From Ignavibacteriales bacterium (GTDB lineage: Bacteria; Bacteroidota; Ignavibacteria; Ignavibacteriales; Melioribacteraceae), in contig QYQI01000043.1 in the NCBI GenBank assembly GCA_007280825.1, positions 1 to 8,484 on the forward strand: a stretch of 8,484 nucleotides of DNA. Reading direction: 5' to 3'. The notes beneath the pieces were generated by a model. That model was not told the origin of the DNA. It saw nothing but the letters and a program-made list of their open reading frames with translations, and searched no databases. How positions within the stretch are numbered: the stretch's first letter is position 1; each line of letters opens with the position of its first letter. Below are positions 1 to 5,613 of the stretch, piece by piece. The translations under genes and the position numbers were made by a program.

Positions 1-83
1 ATTATGTGAAGCTAAAAATGCTTGGATTCATGGCACATAAAGATGCTATTGCTGATTTGTTAAGTAAGTTTCAGCATCATTAG
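1..83 (+). CDS. 3' end of an unidentified gene (partial)
   Basis: One frame is open from the left edge of the window to a TAG stop at 81-83 and encodes 26 residues ending in LSKFQHH. The other two plus frames close within the first 40 bases. The tail is an amphipathic, Lys/Leu/Ala-rich helix-like stretch with no cysteine or recognisable motif. Too little is present to assign a family. It could be a genuine C-terminus or chance, but the REP-like element starts right after the stop, and such elements usually sit just outside genes, which supports a real gene end here. Confidence 0.45.
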   Translation, partial: YVKLKMLGFMAHKDAIADLLSKFQHH

Positions 84-91
84 GATTTTCA

Positions 92-224
92 TAGCCACGA
101 CTTTTAAGTCGTGGTTAAAATAAAACCCCAAGCTCCAGGCTTTAGCCAAAAACTGTGTTATTTATTGCGGCTAAAGCCGATATTTATTGTGTTTATTAAT
201 CCACGAGCTAAAGCTCGTGGCTAT
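92..224. repeat. REP/BIME-like element: three palindromes with inverted ends
   Basis: Three inverted repeats lie in 133 bases. The first (95-103 with 106-114) is a 9-bp GC-rich stem, CCACGACTT/AAGTCGTGG. The middle one pairs GGCTTTAGCC (138-147) with GGCTAAAGCC (169-178). The third (201-209 with 212-220) is CCACGAGCT/AGCTCGTGG. The outer ends also match each other: ATAGCCACGA at 92-101 is the exact reverse complement of TCGTGGCTAT at 215-224. Paired intergenic palindromes facing each other are the typical form of REP sequences mobilised by Y1 (IS200-like/RAYT) transposases. No transposase gene is in the window, so the element would be non-autonomous. The REP assignment rests on structure alone. 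Confidence 0.7.
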
Positions 225-338
225 TCAAATGAATATTCTGAGCAATGAATGATAGTTAGTAAGTAAGTTTAAGAATTAGTATTACTCTAAAAATTTTTAT
301 CGGTTTTTGTTCTGCAACTTAAATAGCCAATTAAATTT

Positions 339-343
339 AGGAG
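339..343 (+). promoter_or_regulatory. Ribosome binding site of mgsA
   Basis: AGGAG lies four bases before the ATG at 348. The spacing is shorter than the usual 5-9 bases, but the match is strong and supports this start over the internal Met at codon 9 (372), which has no purine-rich leader. Confidence 0.6.
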
Positions 344-347
344 ATGT

Positions 348-809
348 ATGAATAAATTTATCAACGTAGAAATGAAGAAAAAGAAAAGGATTGCTCTCGT
401 TGCTCATGATAACAAGAAACAAGATTTGATCGAGTGGGCAAAATTCAACCGCGGTAATCTTGGCGATCATGAAATTTATGCAACGGGAACAACCGGAAAA
501 TTGCTTGAACAAGATTTGGGATTTAATGTAACCCGATTGCAAAGTGGTCCTCTCGGCGGCGATCAACAGCTTGGCGCAAAGATTTCAGAAAATAAAATTG
601 ATGTGCTGATTTTTTTCTGGGATCCGCTTGAACCTCAGCCGCACGATCCTGATGTGAAAGCACTTCTCCGCATTGCTGTTGTTTGGAATATTCCTATTGC
701 CTGTAACAGAGCATCTGCGGATTTTATTTTTTCTTCACCTCTTATGAAGGAAGAATATTCCCGTATCGTTCTGGATTATAACGATTATTTAACACGTGAT
801 ATTTCATAG
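348..809 (+). CDS. mgsA: Methylglyoxal synthase
   Basis: This enzyme (EC 4.2.3.3) eliminates phosphate from dihydroxyacetone phosphate to give methylglyoxal, a cytosolic bypass of lower glycolysis that relieves sugar-phosphate or phosphate stress. The 153-residue product is almost the same length as E. coli MgsA (152). It aligns throughout: the nucleotide-like loop LVAHDNKKQ (H20), YATGTTG (44-50) for phosphate binding, SGPLGGDQQ (66-74) with the catalytic base Asp72 (Asp71 in E. coli), KIDVLIFFWDPL (83-94) with Asp92, and PHDPDVKALLR (98-108) with His99 and Asp102. All expected active-site residues are present. The next gene begins 9 bases after the stop, so the two are probably co-transcribed. 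Function is well supported. Physiological regulation cannot be seen. Confidence 0.96.
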   Translation: MNKFINVEMKKKKRIALVAHDNKKQDLIEWAKFNRGNLGDHEIYATGTTGKLLEQDLGFNVTRLQSGPLGGDQQLGAKISENKIDVLIFFWDPLEPQPHDPDVKALLRIAVVWNIPIACNRASADFIFSSPLMKEEYSRIVLDYNDYLTRDIS

Positions 810-818
810 AGGTAAAAA

Positions 819-1328
819 ATGAAACGGCCCAACAAAGATGAATACGCTTTATACTATCATACTTATATTGAAAAAGTTCCGGACGGGAATATTGTTAAAA
901 GTATGAACAAGCAAATCGCTGAAGCAAAAAGATTATTCAAGAATGTTACCAAAAAACAATCGGAGTTCCGTTATTCTCCGGAGAAATGGAGCGTTAAAGA
1001 AGTTCTCGGCCATATTTTAGAAGCTGAGAGAATTTTTGCTTATCGCGCACTGCGTTTTGCACGCAACGATAATAAAGATCTTCATGGATTTGACGAGAAC
1101 GAATATATTCATCAATCTAATTACAGCGAGATCAAACTTGCAGATCTTGTTGAAGAGTTTTGTGCTTTACGTACATCAAATATGCTGATGTTCAAAAATT
1201 TTACTGACGATATGTCTTTACGCACCGGCACTTCAAACGGAAATAAACTTTCCGTACGCGCACTTGCATATATCATGACCGGACATGCACATCATCATCT
1301 TAAAATTTTGAAAGAGAGATATTTTTAA
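819..1328 (+). CDS. DinB/YfiT-fold putative metalloenzyme
   Basis: The 169-residue soluble protein has the features of the DinB/YfiT four-helix-bundle superfamily: a WSVKEVLGHILEAERIF segment (57-73) carrying His65, and a C-terminal GHAHHHLKIL (155-164) with His156 and His160 spaced H-x3-H. These three histidines match the usual metal triad of the fold. Known members include thiol (bacillithiol, mycothiol) S-transferases, isomerases and DNA-damage-induced proteins, so the reaction cannot be named. GAGG at 809-812, overlapping the mgsA stop codon, is six bases from the ATG. The 9-base gap indicates an operon with mgsA, and a role in handling electrophiles such as methylglyoxal is a reasonable inference only. 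A bidirectional terminator follows about 115 bases downstream. Confidence 0.88.
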   Translation: MKRPNKDEYALYYHTYIEKVPDGNIVKSMNKQIAEAKRLFKNVTKKQSEFRYSPEKWSVKEVLGHILEAERIFAYRALRFARNDNKDLHGFDENEYIHQSNYSEIKLADLVEEFCALRTSNMLMFKNFTDDMSLRTGTSNGNKLSVRALAYIMTGHAHHHLKILKERYF

Positions 1329-1444
1329 TTTTATGACGCTGCTTGTTTTAGCATATCCGCAATTAGAAAAGAAAGAATTGATTTGATGTTGTTTTGTTTT
1401 CTAATGATTAAGATTGGGATGATCAAAGTAATTATTCTTAAAAT

Positions 1445-1476
1445 AAAAAAACCTGATTCTTATGAAACCGGGTTTT
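1445..1476. terminator. Bidirectional intrinsic terminator between convergent genes
   Basis: The arm AAAACCTG (1448-1455) pairs with CCGGGTTTT (1468-1476) through A-T, C-G and one G-T pair. The helix extends through TTC/GAA around a TTAT loop, with a small mismatch. On the minus strand the hairpin is followed by a run of seven T (1451-1445), a strong U-tract for the cytochrome gene that ends at 1502. On the plus strand it is followed by TTTTATAT, a weaker tract serving the mgsA-DinB operon. The rest of 1329-1501 shows nothing recognisable. Confidence 0.75.
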
Positions 1477-1501
1477 ATATCAATACCGATTGAAAACTAA
1501 C

Positions 1502-1921
1502 TTATCTTGTTAATAAAAATTCTGCAATCCTGCCAAGCTCTTTTACATCCCTATTTTCGTATGAAGGCATAATTGTATTTTTATATTTTTCGCGGTACTC
1601 ATCAAAACGTGAACCGCCGCCGTATGATGAAGGATTGCGCAGATAATTTATTAGTCCGTCACGAGTCCAATTCTTACTAATATTAGCTAAAGCGGGAGCC
1701 TTTTGCGTTCCCTGTAAATTTTCTCCGTGGCAAGTAATACAACCAAGCTGCTTTGTTAACGTTTGTCCGTCGGCTGCAGAAGAAGTTTGAGTTGTTTGCT
1801 GTCCCATTTGTCCCATCGTTGACGGCATTGTCTGTACTTCTTTGCGTGTAATTCTTCCAAGTAAAAAAAGAATAAGAAATAAACCGAGAAAAGCGGCAAC
1901 CCATTTTTGTGCATTAGTCAT
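1502..1921 (-). CDS. Membrane-anchored mono-heme cytochrome c
   Basis: The 139-residue product carries one covalent heme and would act as an electron carrier on the outer face of the cytoplasmic membrane. Residues 7-22 form a single hydrophobic anchor (or uncleaved signal). A flexible Gln/Thr/Ser/Met-rich linker follows (about 30-55), then the heme motif CITCH (61-65). The likely distal ligand is Met118 in IMPSY, within a C-terminal helix ending EFLLTR; this is the usual class I cytochrome c order. No oxidase or reductase subunit is adjacent, so the redox partner is unknown. AGAGG (1936-1932) is ten bases upstream of the ATG, a slightly long spacing. The gene lies 86 bases after the amidase on the same strand and may be read from it or from its own promoter. 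It ends at the 1445-1476 terminator. Confidence 0.92.
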   Translation of the reverse strand: MTNAQKWVAAFLGLFLILFLLGRITRKEVQTMPSTMGQMGQQTTQTSSAADGQTLTKQLGCITCHGENLQGTQKAPALANISKNWTRDGLINYLRNPSSYGGGSRFDEYREKYKNTIMPSYENRDVKELGRIAEFLLTR

Positions 1922-1953
1922 CTACAATAAACCTCTATTAAAATTTAACGATG

Positions 1954-1985
1954 TAAAGTTAAGGCGATGAGTCTTGAATAACAAA
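1954..1985 (-). promoter_or_regulatory. Candidate Bacteroidota-type promoter for the cytochrome c gene
   Basis: On the minus strand TTTG (1985-1982) is followed after 20 bases by TAACTTTA (1961-1954), which matches TAnnTTTG except at the last base. Both the sequence and the spacing fit the -33/-7 consensus known for the Bacteroidota primary sigma factor. The predicted start would leave a 5' leader of roughly 25 bases. Confidence 0.35.
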
Positions 1986-2007
1986 TCACATGGCTATCAG
2001 CTTTTAG

Positions 2008-3609
2008 CTACTTCCCAAATTCTTTTTCGTAATTCTCTTTATATTTTTTAATAGAAGAAAAAATTGCTTGGGCTATTTCATTTTGCCCTGCTGTGCTTGC
2101 AAGATGAGCTTCGTCTTTTCTGTTAGATAGAAATCCGGTTTCAATTAAAACTCCCGGCATTGAAGCACCAACCAGAACATAGAACCCTGCTTGCTTAATA
2201 CCTAAAGCGGGAATTTTTACGTCCTTTTTCCACTCTTGATCTAATAGATCGGAAAATGTTTCTGAGTAACGCATAAATTGAGAATGCGCCATACTTACAA
2301 GAATAAAATTTTCATCCGTAAGTTTTTGATAACGATCAGGATTATCTTCGTATTTGATTACGCTATTTTCAAATTCTGCAATTTTAATTGCTTGTGAAGT
2401 TCTTCCGGGACGTAAAAGATAAACTTCAAATCCACGATACGAAATATCTTTAGCTTCGGTTGAATTGCAGTGAATTGAAATGAAAAGTTTACCTCCATTT
2501 TCATTAGCGATTTTTCCCCGTTTATAAAGTTCAATAAACTCATCCGTTTTACGAGTATATATTACATGAACTCCAGGAAGATTTTTTTCAATTAACTTTC
2601 CAAGTTTTAGAGCAACTGATAGATTTACGTTTTTCTCCTTCACACCTGTTACGCCAATAGCTCCGGGATCTTTTCCTCCATGCCCTGCATCAATTACAAC
2701 AGAATCAAAAAGCCATTTAGATTTTGCATCATCAACATTTAATTGTGTAGAATCAAAAAGCTTATTGTGAATTGTAATAAGAATATCATTGTTATCTAAA
2801 TCTTGTAATGCTTCGGTTGTGGAATATCCATCGTTTAGAACAAACTCCAGTTGATTATTTTTAGATGTGATTACTGTTTTTTTGATTCGTTGAACAAGCC
2901 CCGCAGGTTTAACTAAGTTAATAATATCCGGCGCTATTGTTACTCCCGATAGGAACACATACAAAGTGTTATTGTTTATTGAGTGCCTTGGAATATTTAT
3001 TTTGCGGCTCGCTTTAAGCCGAATTAATGTTCCGTTAGATTTTTCTTCCACTTCGATAGAACTTATATCATACTTCGAACTTACCTTTTCGACCGGAGTT
3101 TCTGGATCAGGTGTTTTAATTTCTTTTTCTTGGGATTGTTTTGCAGTAACAAAAGACTCTGCCGCAAACGGTTCTTCAGTAATAATTAAATTTTTAGCGC
3201 GGCTGTCGAAAGAAATTTTTTTCCCGTAACCAAGACTTATATATTCAATACAATAGATGAGAGGAATAAACACATCTTCCTTTAACAATAATGTAGAAAT
3301 GGGAATTTGAAAAATTGATTGTGCGCCGTCAGATTTGCGACTGAGAATTACAAATTGATTTTTTGCTGTAAACTTGAGAATATAATCTTTGAACTTAAGT
3401 TCAATCTTTGCTGCCTCAGCATTGAAAAACTGTGTTACGCCAAGAAGAGATGATAATTCTTTTGCAGATGCATAGTCAATTCCTGCTTTAGTAACATATG
3501 ATAATGTTTCTTCTCTTCCTGAAATCTGAACTGAAATTTTATATAGACGCTGCGAAAATGTAATCGAGGCAGTCAATAAGATTATAAACAGAAATAATTT
3601 GGTTTTCAT
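2008..3609 (-). CDS. Secreted N-acetylmuramoyl-L-alanine amidase (Amidase_3)
   Basis: The enzyme cleaves the amide bond between N-acetylmuramic acid and L-Ala of peptidoglycan in the periplasm, typically for daughter-cell separation or wall turnover. The 533-residue protein begins with a signal peptide (1-19). Residues about 20-150 resemble the copper-amine-oxidase N-terminal-like domain often attached to wall enzymes. A charged linker follows (153-178). Residues about 182-283 are a beta-rich AMIN-like domain that may localise the enzyme. The catalytic Amidase_3 domain is about 302-525. The expected zinc ligands are His310 (DAGHGG), Glu325 (KEKNVNL) and His380 (SIHCN), with catalytic Glu490 in VLIETGFLSN. 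It starts 6 bases after the stop of the methyltransferase-like gene and has only a weak GGATAAG leader, so translational coupling is likely. The exact substrate and its regulator are unknown. Confidence 0.95.
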   Translation of the reverse strand: MKTKLFLFIILLTASITFSQRLYKISVQISGREETLSYVTKAGIDYASAKELSSLLGVTQFFNAEAAKIELKFKDYILKFTAKNQFVILSRKSDGAQSIFQIPISTLLLKEDVFIPLIYCIEYISLGYGKKISFDSRAKNLIITEEPFAAESFVTAKQSQEKEIKTPDPETPVEKVSSKYDISSIEVEEKSNGTLIRLKASRKINIPRHSINNNTLYVFLSGVTIAPDIINLVKPAGLVQRIKKTVITSKNNQLEFVLNDGYSTTEALQDLDNNDILITIHNKLFDSTQLNVDDAKSKWLFDSVVIDAGHGGKDPGAIGVTGVKEKNVNLSVALKLGKLIEKNLPGVHVIYTRKTDEFIELYKRGKIANENGGKLFISIHCNSTEAKDISYRGFEVYLLRPGRTSQAIKIAEFENSVIKYEDNPDRYQKLTDENFILVSMAHSQFMRYSETFSDLLDQEWKKDVKIPALGIKQAGFYVLVGASMPGVLIETGFLSNRKDEAHLASTAGQNEIAQAIFSSIKKYKENYEKEFGK

Positions 3610-3615
3610 AACAAC

Positions 3616-4224
3616 TTATCCGATGAACGGAATAATAAACCCGCTTTGTTTTTTATATGCGGCAAACTTTTCACCGAAATATTTTTGAAGCAGCTTATCT
3701 TCAACCGAAGCTCGCATTATAAAAAGAGGCAGTTCAAATAAAATTACTATCGGAACAACTGTAAAACTTAATAGCGCTAGTCCTGCACCAAGGTCTGAAA
3801 GTATTTGACTTATATATTGCGGATGGCGAATAAATTTATAGATCCCGGTTGTGTGTAGCTGGTGTTCTTTTAGAATAACAATATCTTGTGCGTAATCTTT
3901 CCCAAGTGATTTGTAAGCCCATACTTGAAGCCAAGAAAAAATTAGGAACATAATTAATCCGGTGATGCGAATACTTTCAAATTGAATTTCAAAACTATCT
4001 GTTAGTGATCCAATTTTAAAGATAGATACGATTGTTAGTATAAGAACTAAAGCGGCAATATTAGGAGGTACTTTTTGCAGAAATGTTGCCGGCCTTTCTA
4101 CAACTTTTGTAATAGATGTTTTGAGTCCTTTTTTCGCACCTGAGTAATTTGCACTCATAGAAACGAGCAAATTTAGAGCTACAAGAATGTTTATTGCGTT
4201 TTGAGATTCCATAAATTCATTCAT
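3616..4224 (-). CDS. Isoprenylcysteine/phospholipid methyltransferase-like integral membrane protein
   Basis: The 202-residue product is a multi-pass membrane protein with hydrophobic segments near 9-24, 55-72, 87-103 and 140-168. The C-terminal half carries the signature of the ICMT/PEMT (NnrU-related) superfamily: TGIYKFIRHPQYISQIL (126-142), with Arg133-His134-Pro135 and Tyr137, then an acidic ASVEDKLLQKYFGEKFAAY block (172-190) that in the family contributes to S-adenosylmethionine and substrate binding. Bacterial members methylate lipids or small molecules or are of unknown function, and the substrate cannot be told here. No clear ribosome binding site precedes the ATG at 4224, and Met5 is an alternative start. 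It is the first gene of an operon with the wall amidase (6-base gap), suggesting an envelope role. Confidence 0.85.
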   Translation of the reverse strand: MNEFMESQNAINILVALNLLVSMSANYSGAKKGLKTSITKVVERPATFLQKVPPNIAALVLILTIVSIFKIGSLTDSFEIQFESIRITGLIMFLIFSWLQVWAYKSLGKDYAQDIVILKEHQLHTTGIYKFIRHPQYISQILSDLGAGLALLSFTVVPIVILFELPLFIMRASVEDKLLQKYFGEKFAAYKKQSGFIIPFIG

Positions 4225-4436
4225 CAGGTATTTAATCTTAAGCTCAATATAATAACTTTCGTAGAAACTTTGATTTTTCGAAACATATTAGATCAATTAG
4301 GAACATTAATACTTGTAACAATTACAGTAATTCCAATAATATGCTGGAAAACACCAGGAATTCATTTGCACGATATTTGAGTAGATACTTTTTCGGATTT
4401 TACCTATTTTTTAACCAACATAATTCGTAGAGATAA
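4225..4436. promoter_or_regulatory. Divergent intergenic region between amidase and pilin-like operons
   Basis: Both operons must start here. For the plus-strand pilin-like operon, TTTG (4365-4368) and TACTTTTT (4386-4393), 17 bases apart, form a weak match to the Bacteroidota promoter. On the minus strand TATGTTTC (4287-4280) resembles the -7 element, but no -33 box is evident. TTTC-GTA-GAAA (4257-4267) can form only a small hairpin. A possible leader ORF (4270-4380) also lies here. No operator or riboswitch fold is convincing. Confidence 0.4.
4270..4380 (+). CDS. Possible 36-residue membrane peptide (TTG start), doubtful
   Basis: A frame opening with TTG at 4270 and ending with TGA at 4378-4380 would encode a peptide with one hydrophobic segment: an N-terminal IFRNILDQLGT, then LILVTITVIPII, then a polar tail rich in His and Lys. 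The LDQLGT-hydrophobic pattern recalls the N-terminus of the 4974 gene product (LLDILGST followed by a membrane helix). It may therefore be a fourth small pilin-like leader protein or a broken duplicate of that 5' end. There is no Shine-Dalgarno sequence and no ATG, and the frame remains open upstream of the TTG. It could equally be chance in AT-rich DNA. Confidence 0.2.
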   Translation: MIFRNILDQLGTLILVTITVIPIICWKTPGIHLHDI

Positions 4437-4964
4437 ATGAATACCGGTCAAATGATGCTTACGATTGTGGCTATGTTTTTATTGAGTATGGTTATATTAA
4501 CTACTAATCGTGGTTTTCTTACAACTAGCACTACTATGACTGAAAGCCGTTATGATATTTTGGGCGTTTCATTAGCAACTTCTGTTATTGAAGATGCAAC
4601 CAGATTAGCTTTTGATGAACAAACAGCAAATGCCGCTGTTACTTCTACAAGTTCCCTCACCGCTTCAAGTTCTTTAGGATTAGATGGTACTGAAACAGCG
4701 TCACGTCCTGATCTATTCGATGATTTTGACGATTACAACTGTTATAAAACAAACCCCAAGTTAGATACATTAGTTATTCAAGGTACAACTCAAAAAATGT
4801 TTTTCAATTCTTATTGTAGAGTTGATTACGTAGTTCAAGATAATCCAAATACAACCACGACTAGCAAAACTTATTTTAAAAAAATTAGTGTTCGCGTTTT
4901 TGCTCCAGGAATGAACGATACTGTTAAAATGTCTTCGGTTTATAGTTATTGGTACTTTAGATAA
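4437..4964 (+). CDS. Putative minor pilin-like envelope protein (PilV/GspI-like position)
   Basis: No family is recognised with certainty. The 175-residue product starts with four residues ending in Gly (MNTG), then a hydrophobic helix (about 6-22), then an extracytoplasmic domain. Residues 40-61, with LGVSLATSVIEDA, have the helical pattern seen after the membrane segment in PilV/GspI-type pilins. A Ser/Thr-rich stretch (67-88), an acidic DLFDDFDDY block (92-100) and two cysteines (102 and 127) that could form a disulfide follow. The C-terminal half looks beta-rich, ending in SVYSYWYFR. There is no Gly-Phe-Thr-x-x-Glu prepilin signal. The leader AGAGA is weak and close to the ATG, and Met6 or Met7 are alternative starts. 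The next gene starts 9 bases downstream, so it is first in a three-gene operon. Confidence 0.85.
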   Translation: MNTGQMMLTIVAMFLLSMVILTTNRGFLTTSTTMTESRYDILGVSLATSVIEDATRLAFDEQTANAAVTSTSSLTASSSLGLDGTETASRPDLFDDFDDYNCYKTNPKLDTLVIQGTTQKMFFNSYCRVDYVVQDNPNTTTTSKTYFKKISVRVFAPGMNDTVKMSSVYSYWYFR

Positions 4965-4973
4965 GGAATAAAG

Positions 4974-5603
4974 ATGGGTTTCAGTTCGTTATTAGACATA
5001 CTCGGCTCAACAATTATCGGCGGATTATTATTGATGATTCTAATGAGAATGAATGCTACCGCAGTGCAGAATAATTATTTATACAGCGGTGAACAGATCG
5101 TCCAACAGAATATTGTTGAGGTCGTTAAACTTTTAGAATATGATTTCAGAAAAATTGGTTATTGCTCTGTGTGGACAAATATTCCTGATCCTGCTAAAGC
5201 TATCATTCACGCTGATTCAAACAGCATTTCTTTTTTAACAGATATAGTTACAAGTTCATATCCTTATGGAGATGGCGTTGTTGATACACTCAAATACTAT
5301 TTAAGTGCTAAATCAGTATTAAGCTCTACTCCAAATCCAAATGATATGATTCTTTATAGAGTGATAAATCATGATGCGGTTGCAGGATCTAATCTTGGTG
5401 TTACGCAATTCAAATTAACTTATTTTGATGCTAATGGTGCAAAGATCATAAATATGCCGGCAAATCCTCCGTTGGGAATAGCTTCAATACAAATTGATAT
5501 CTCTGTTGAAAATCCAGCTGCATACGGTAATGATTATTCCGCAGATAAAAGAGTTATGTGGAGACAGATCAGATTAGCAACAAGAAACTTTATGTTAAGA
5601 TAG
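4974..5603 (+). CDS. PilW/GspJ-like minor pilin or pseudopilin
   Basis: The 209-residue protein has an N-terminal membrane helix (about 9-24) after a very short polar start, MGFSSLLD. Downstream features match the PilW/PulJ-type plan as known from that family: VVKLLEYDFRKIGYC (50-64), the conserved segment after the helix; an IIHADSNSISFLTD block (77-90); GDGVVDTLKYYLS (99-111); NPNDMILYRV (121-130); LGVTQFKLTYFD (141-152); and a terminal RQIRLATRNFMLR. Similarity is by pattern, not by search. If Gly2 were the processing site, Asp8 would sit at +6 rather than the usual Glu+5. AAGGA (4963-4967) overlaps the previous stop and lies six bases before the ATG. It is the middle gene of the operon and would be expected to pack with its neighbours at a pilus or pseudopilus tip. 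Confidence 0.85.
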   Translation: MGFSSLLDILGSTIIGGLLLMILMRMNATAVQNNYLYSGEQIVQQNIVEVVKLLEYDFRKIGYCSVWTNIPDPAKAIIHADSNSISFLTDIVTSSYPYGDGVVDTLKYYLSAKSVLSSTPNPNDMILYRVINHDAVAGSNLGVTQFKLTYFDANGAKIINMPANPPLGIASIQIDISVENPAAYGNDYSADKRVMWRQIRLATRNFMLR

Positions 5604-5613
5604 GAGTTATTGG

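Noticed and set aside
92..224. CRISPR array
   Set aside because: The repeats are inverted and nested, with only two similar copies and no regular spacers, which fits a REP-like element.
297..566. Minus-strand open frame over the 5' half of mgsA
   Set aside because: It lies opposite a clearly conserved gene, has no ribosome binding site and no recognisable family features.
1683..1904. Second minus-strand frame inside the cytochrome c gene
   Set aside because: It is a frame-shifted shadow of the cytochrome gene, which has the heme motif and membrane anchor.
1990..2008. AGCT-AAA-AGCT palindrome just after the amidase stop as a terminator
   Set aside because: The stem is only four base pairs and no T-run follows on the minus strand, so it is not a credible intrinsic terminator.
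2358..2543. Alternative minus-strand frame inside the amidase catalytic domain
   Set aside because: It overlaps the conserved Amidase_3 region in another frame and has no independent support.
2966..3229. Plus-strand frame antisense to the amidase
   Set aside because: It is a hydrophobic-looking antisense shadow of an AT-rich coding strand with no ribosome binding site.
4341..4430. A 29-codon ATG frame just before the pilin-like operon
   Set aside because: Its composition is random-looking (Phe/Tyr/Asn from AT-rich DNA), it has no ribosome binding site, and it overlaps the probable promoter.
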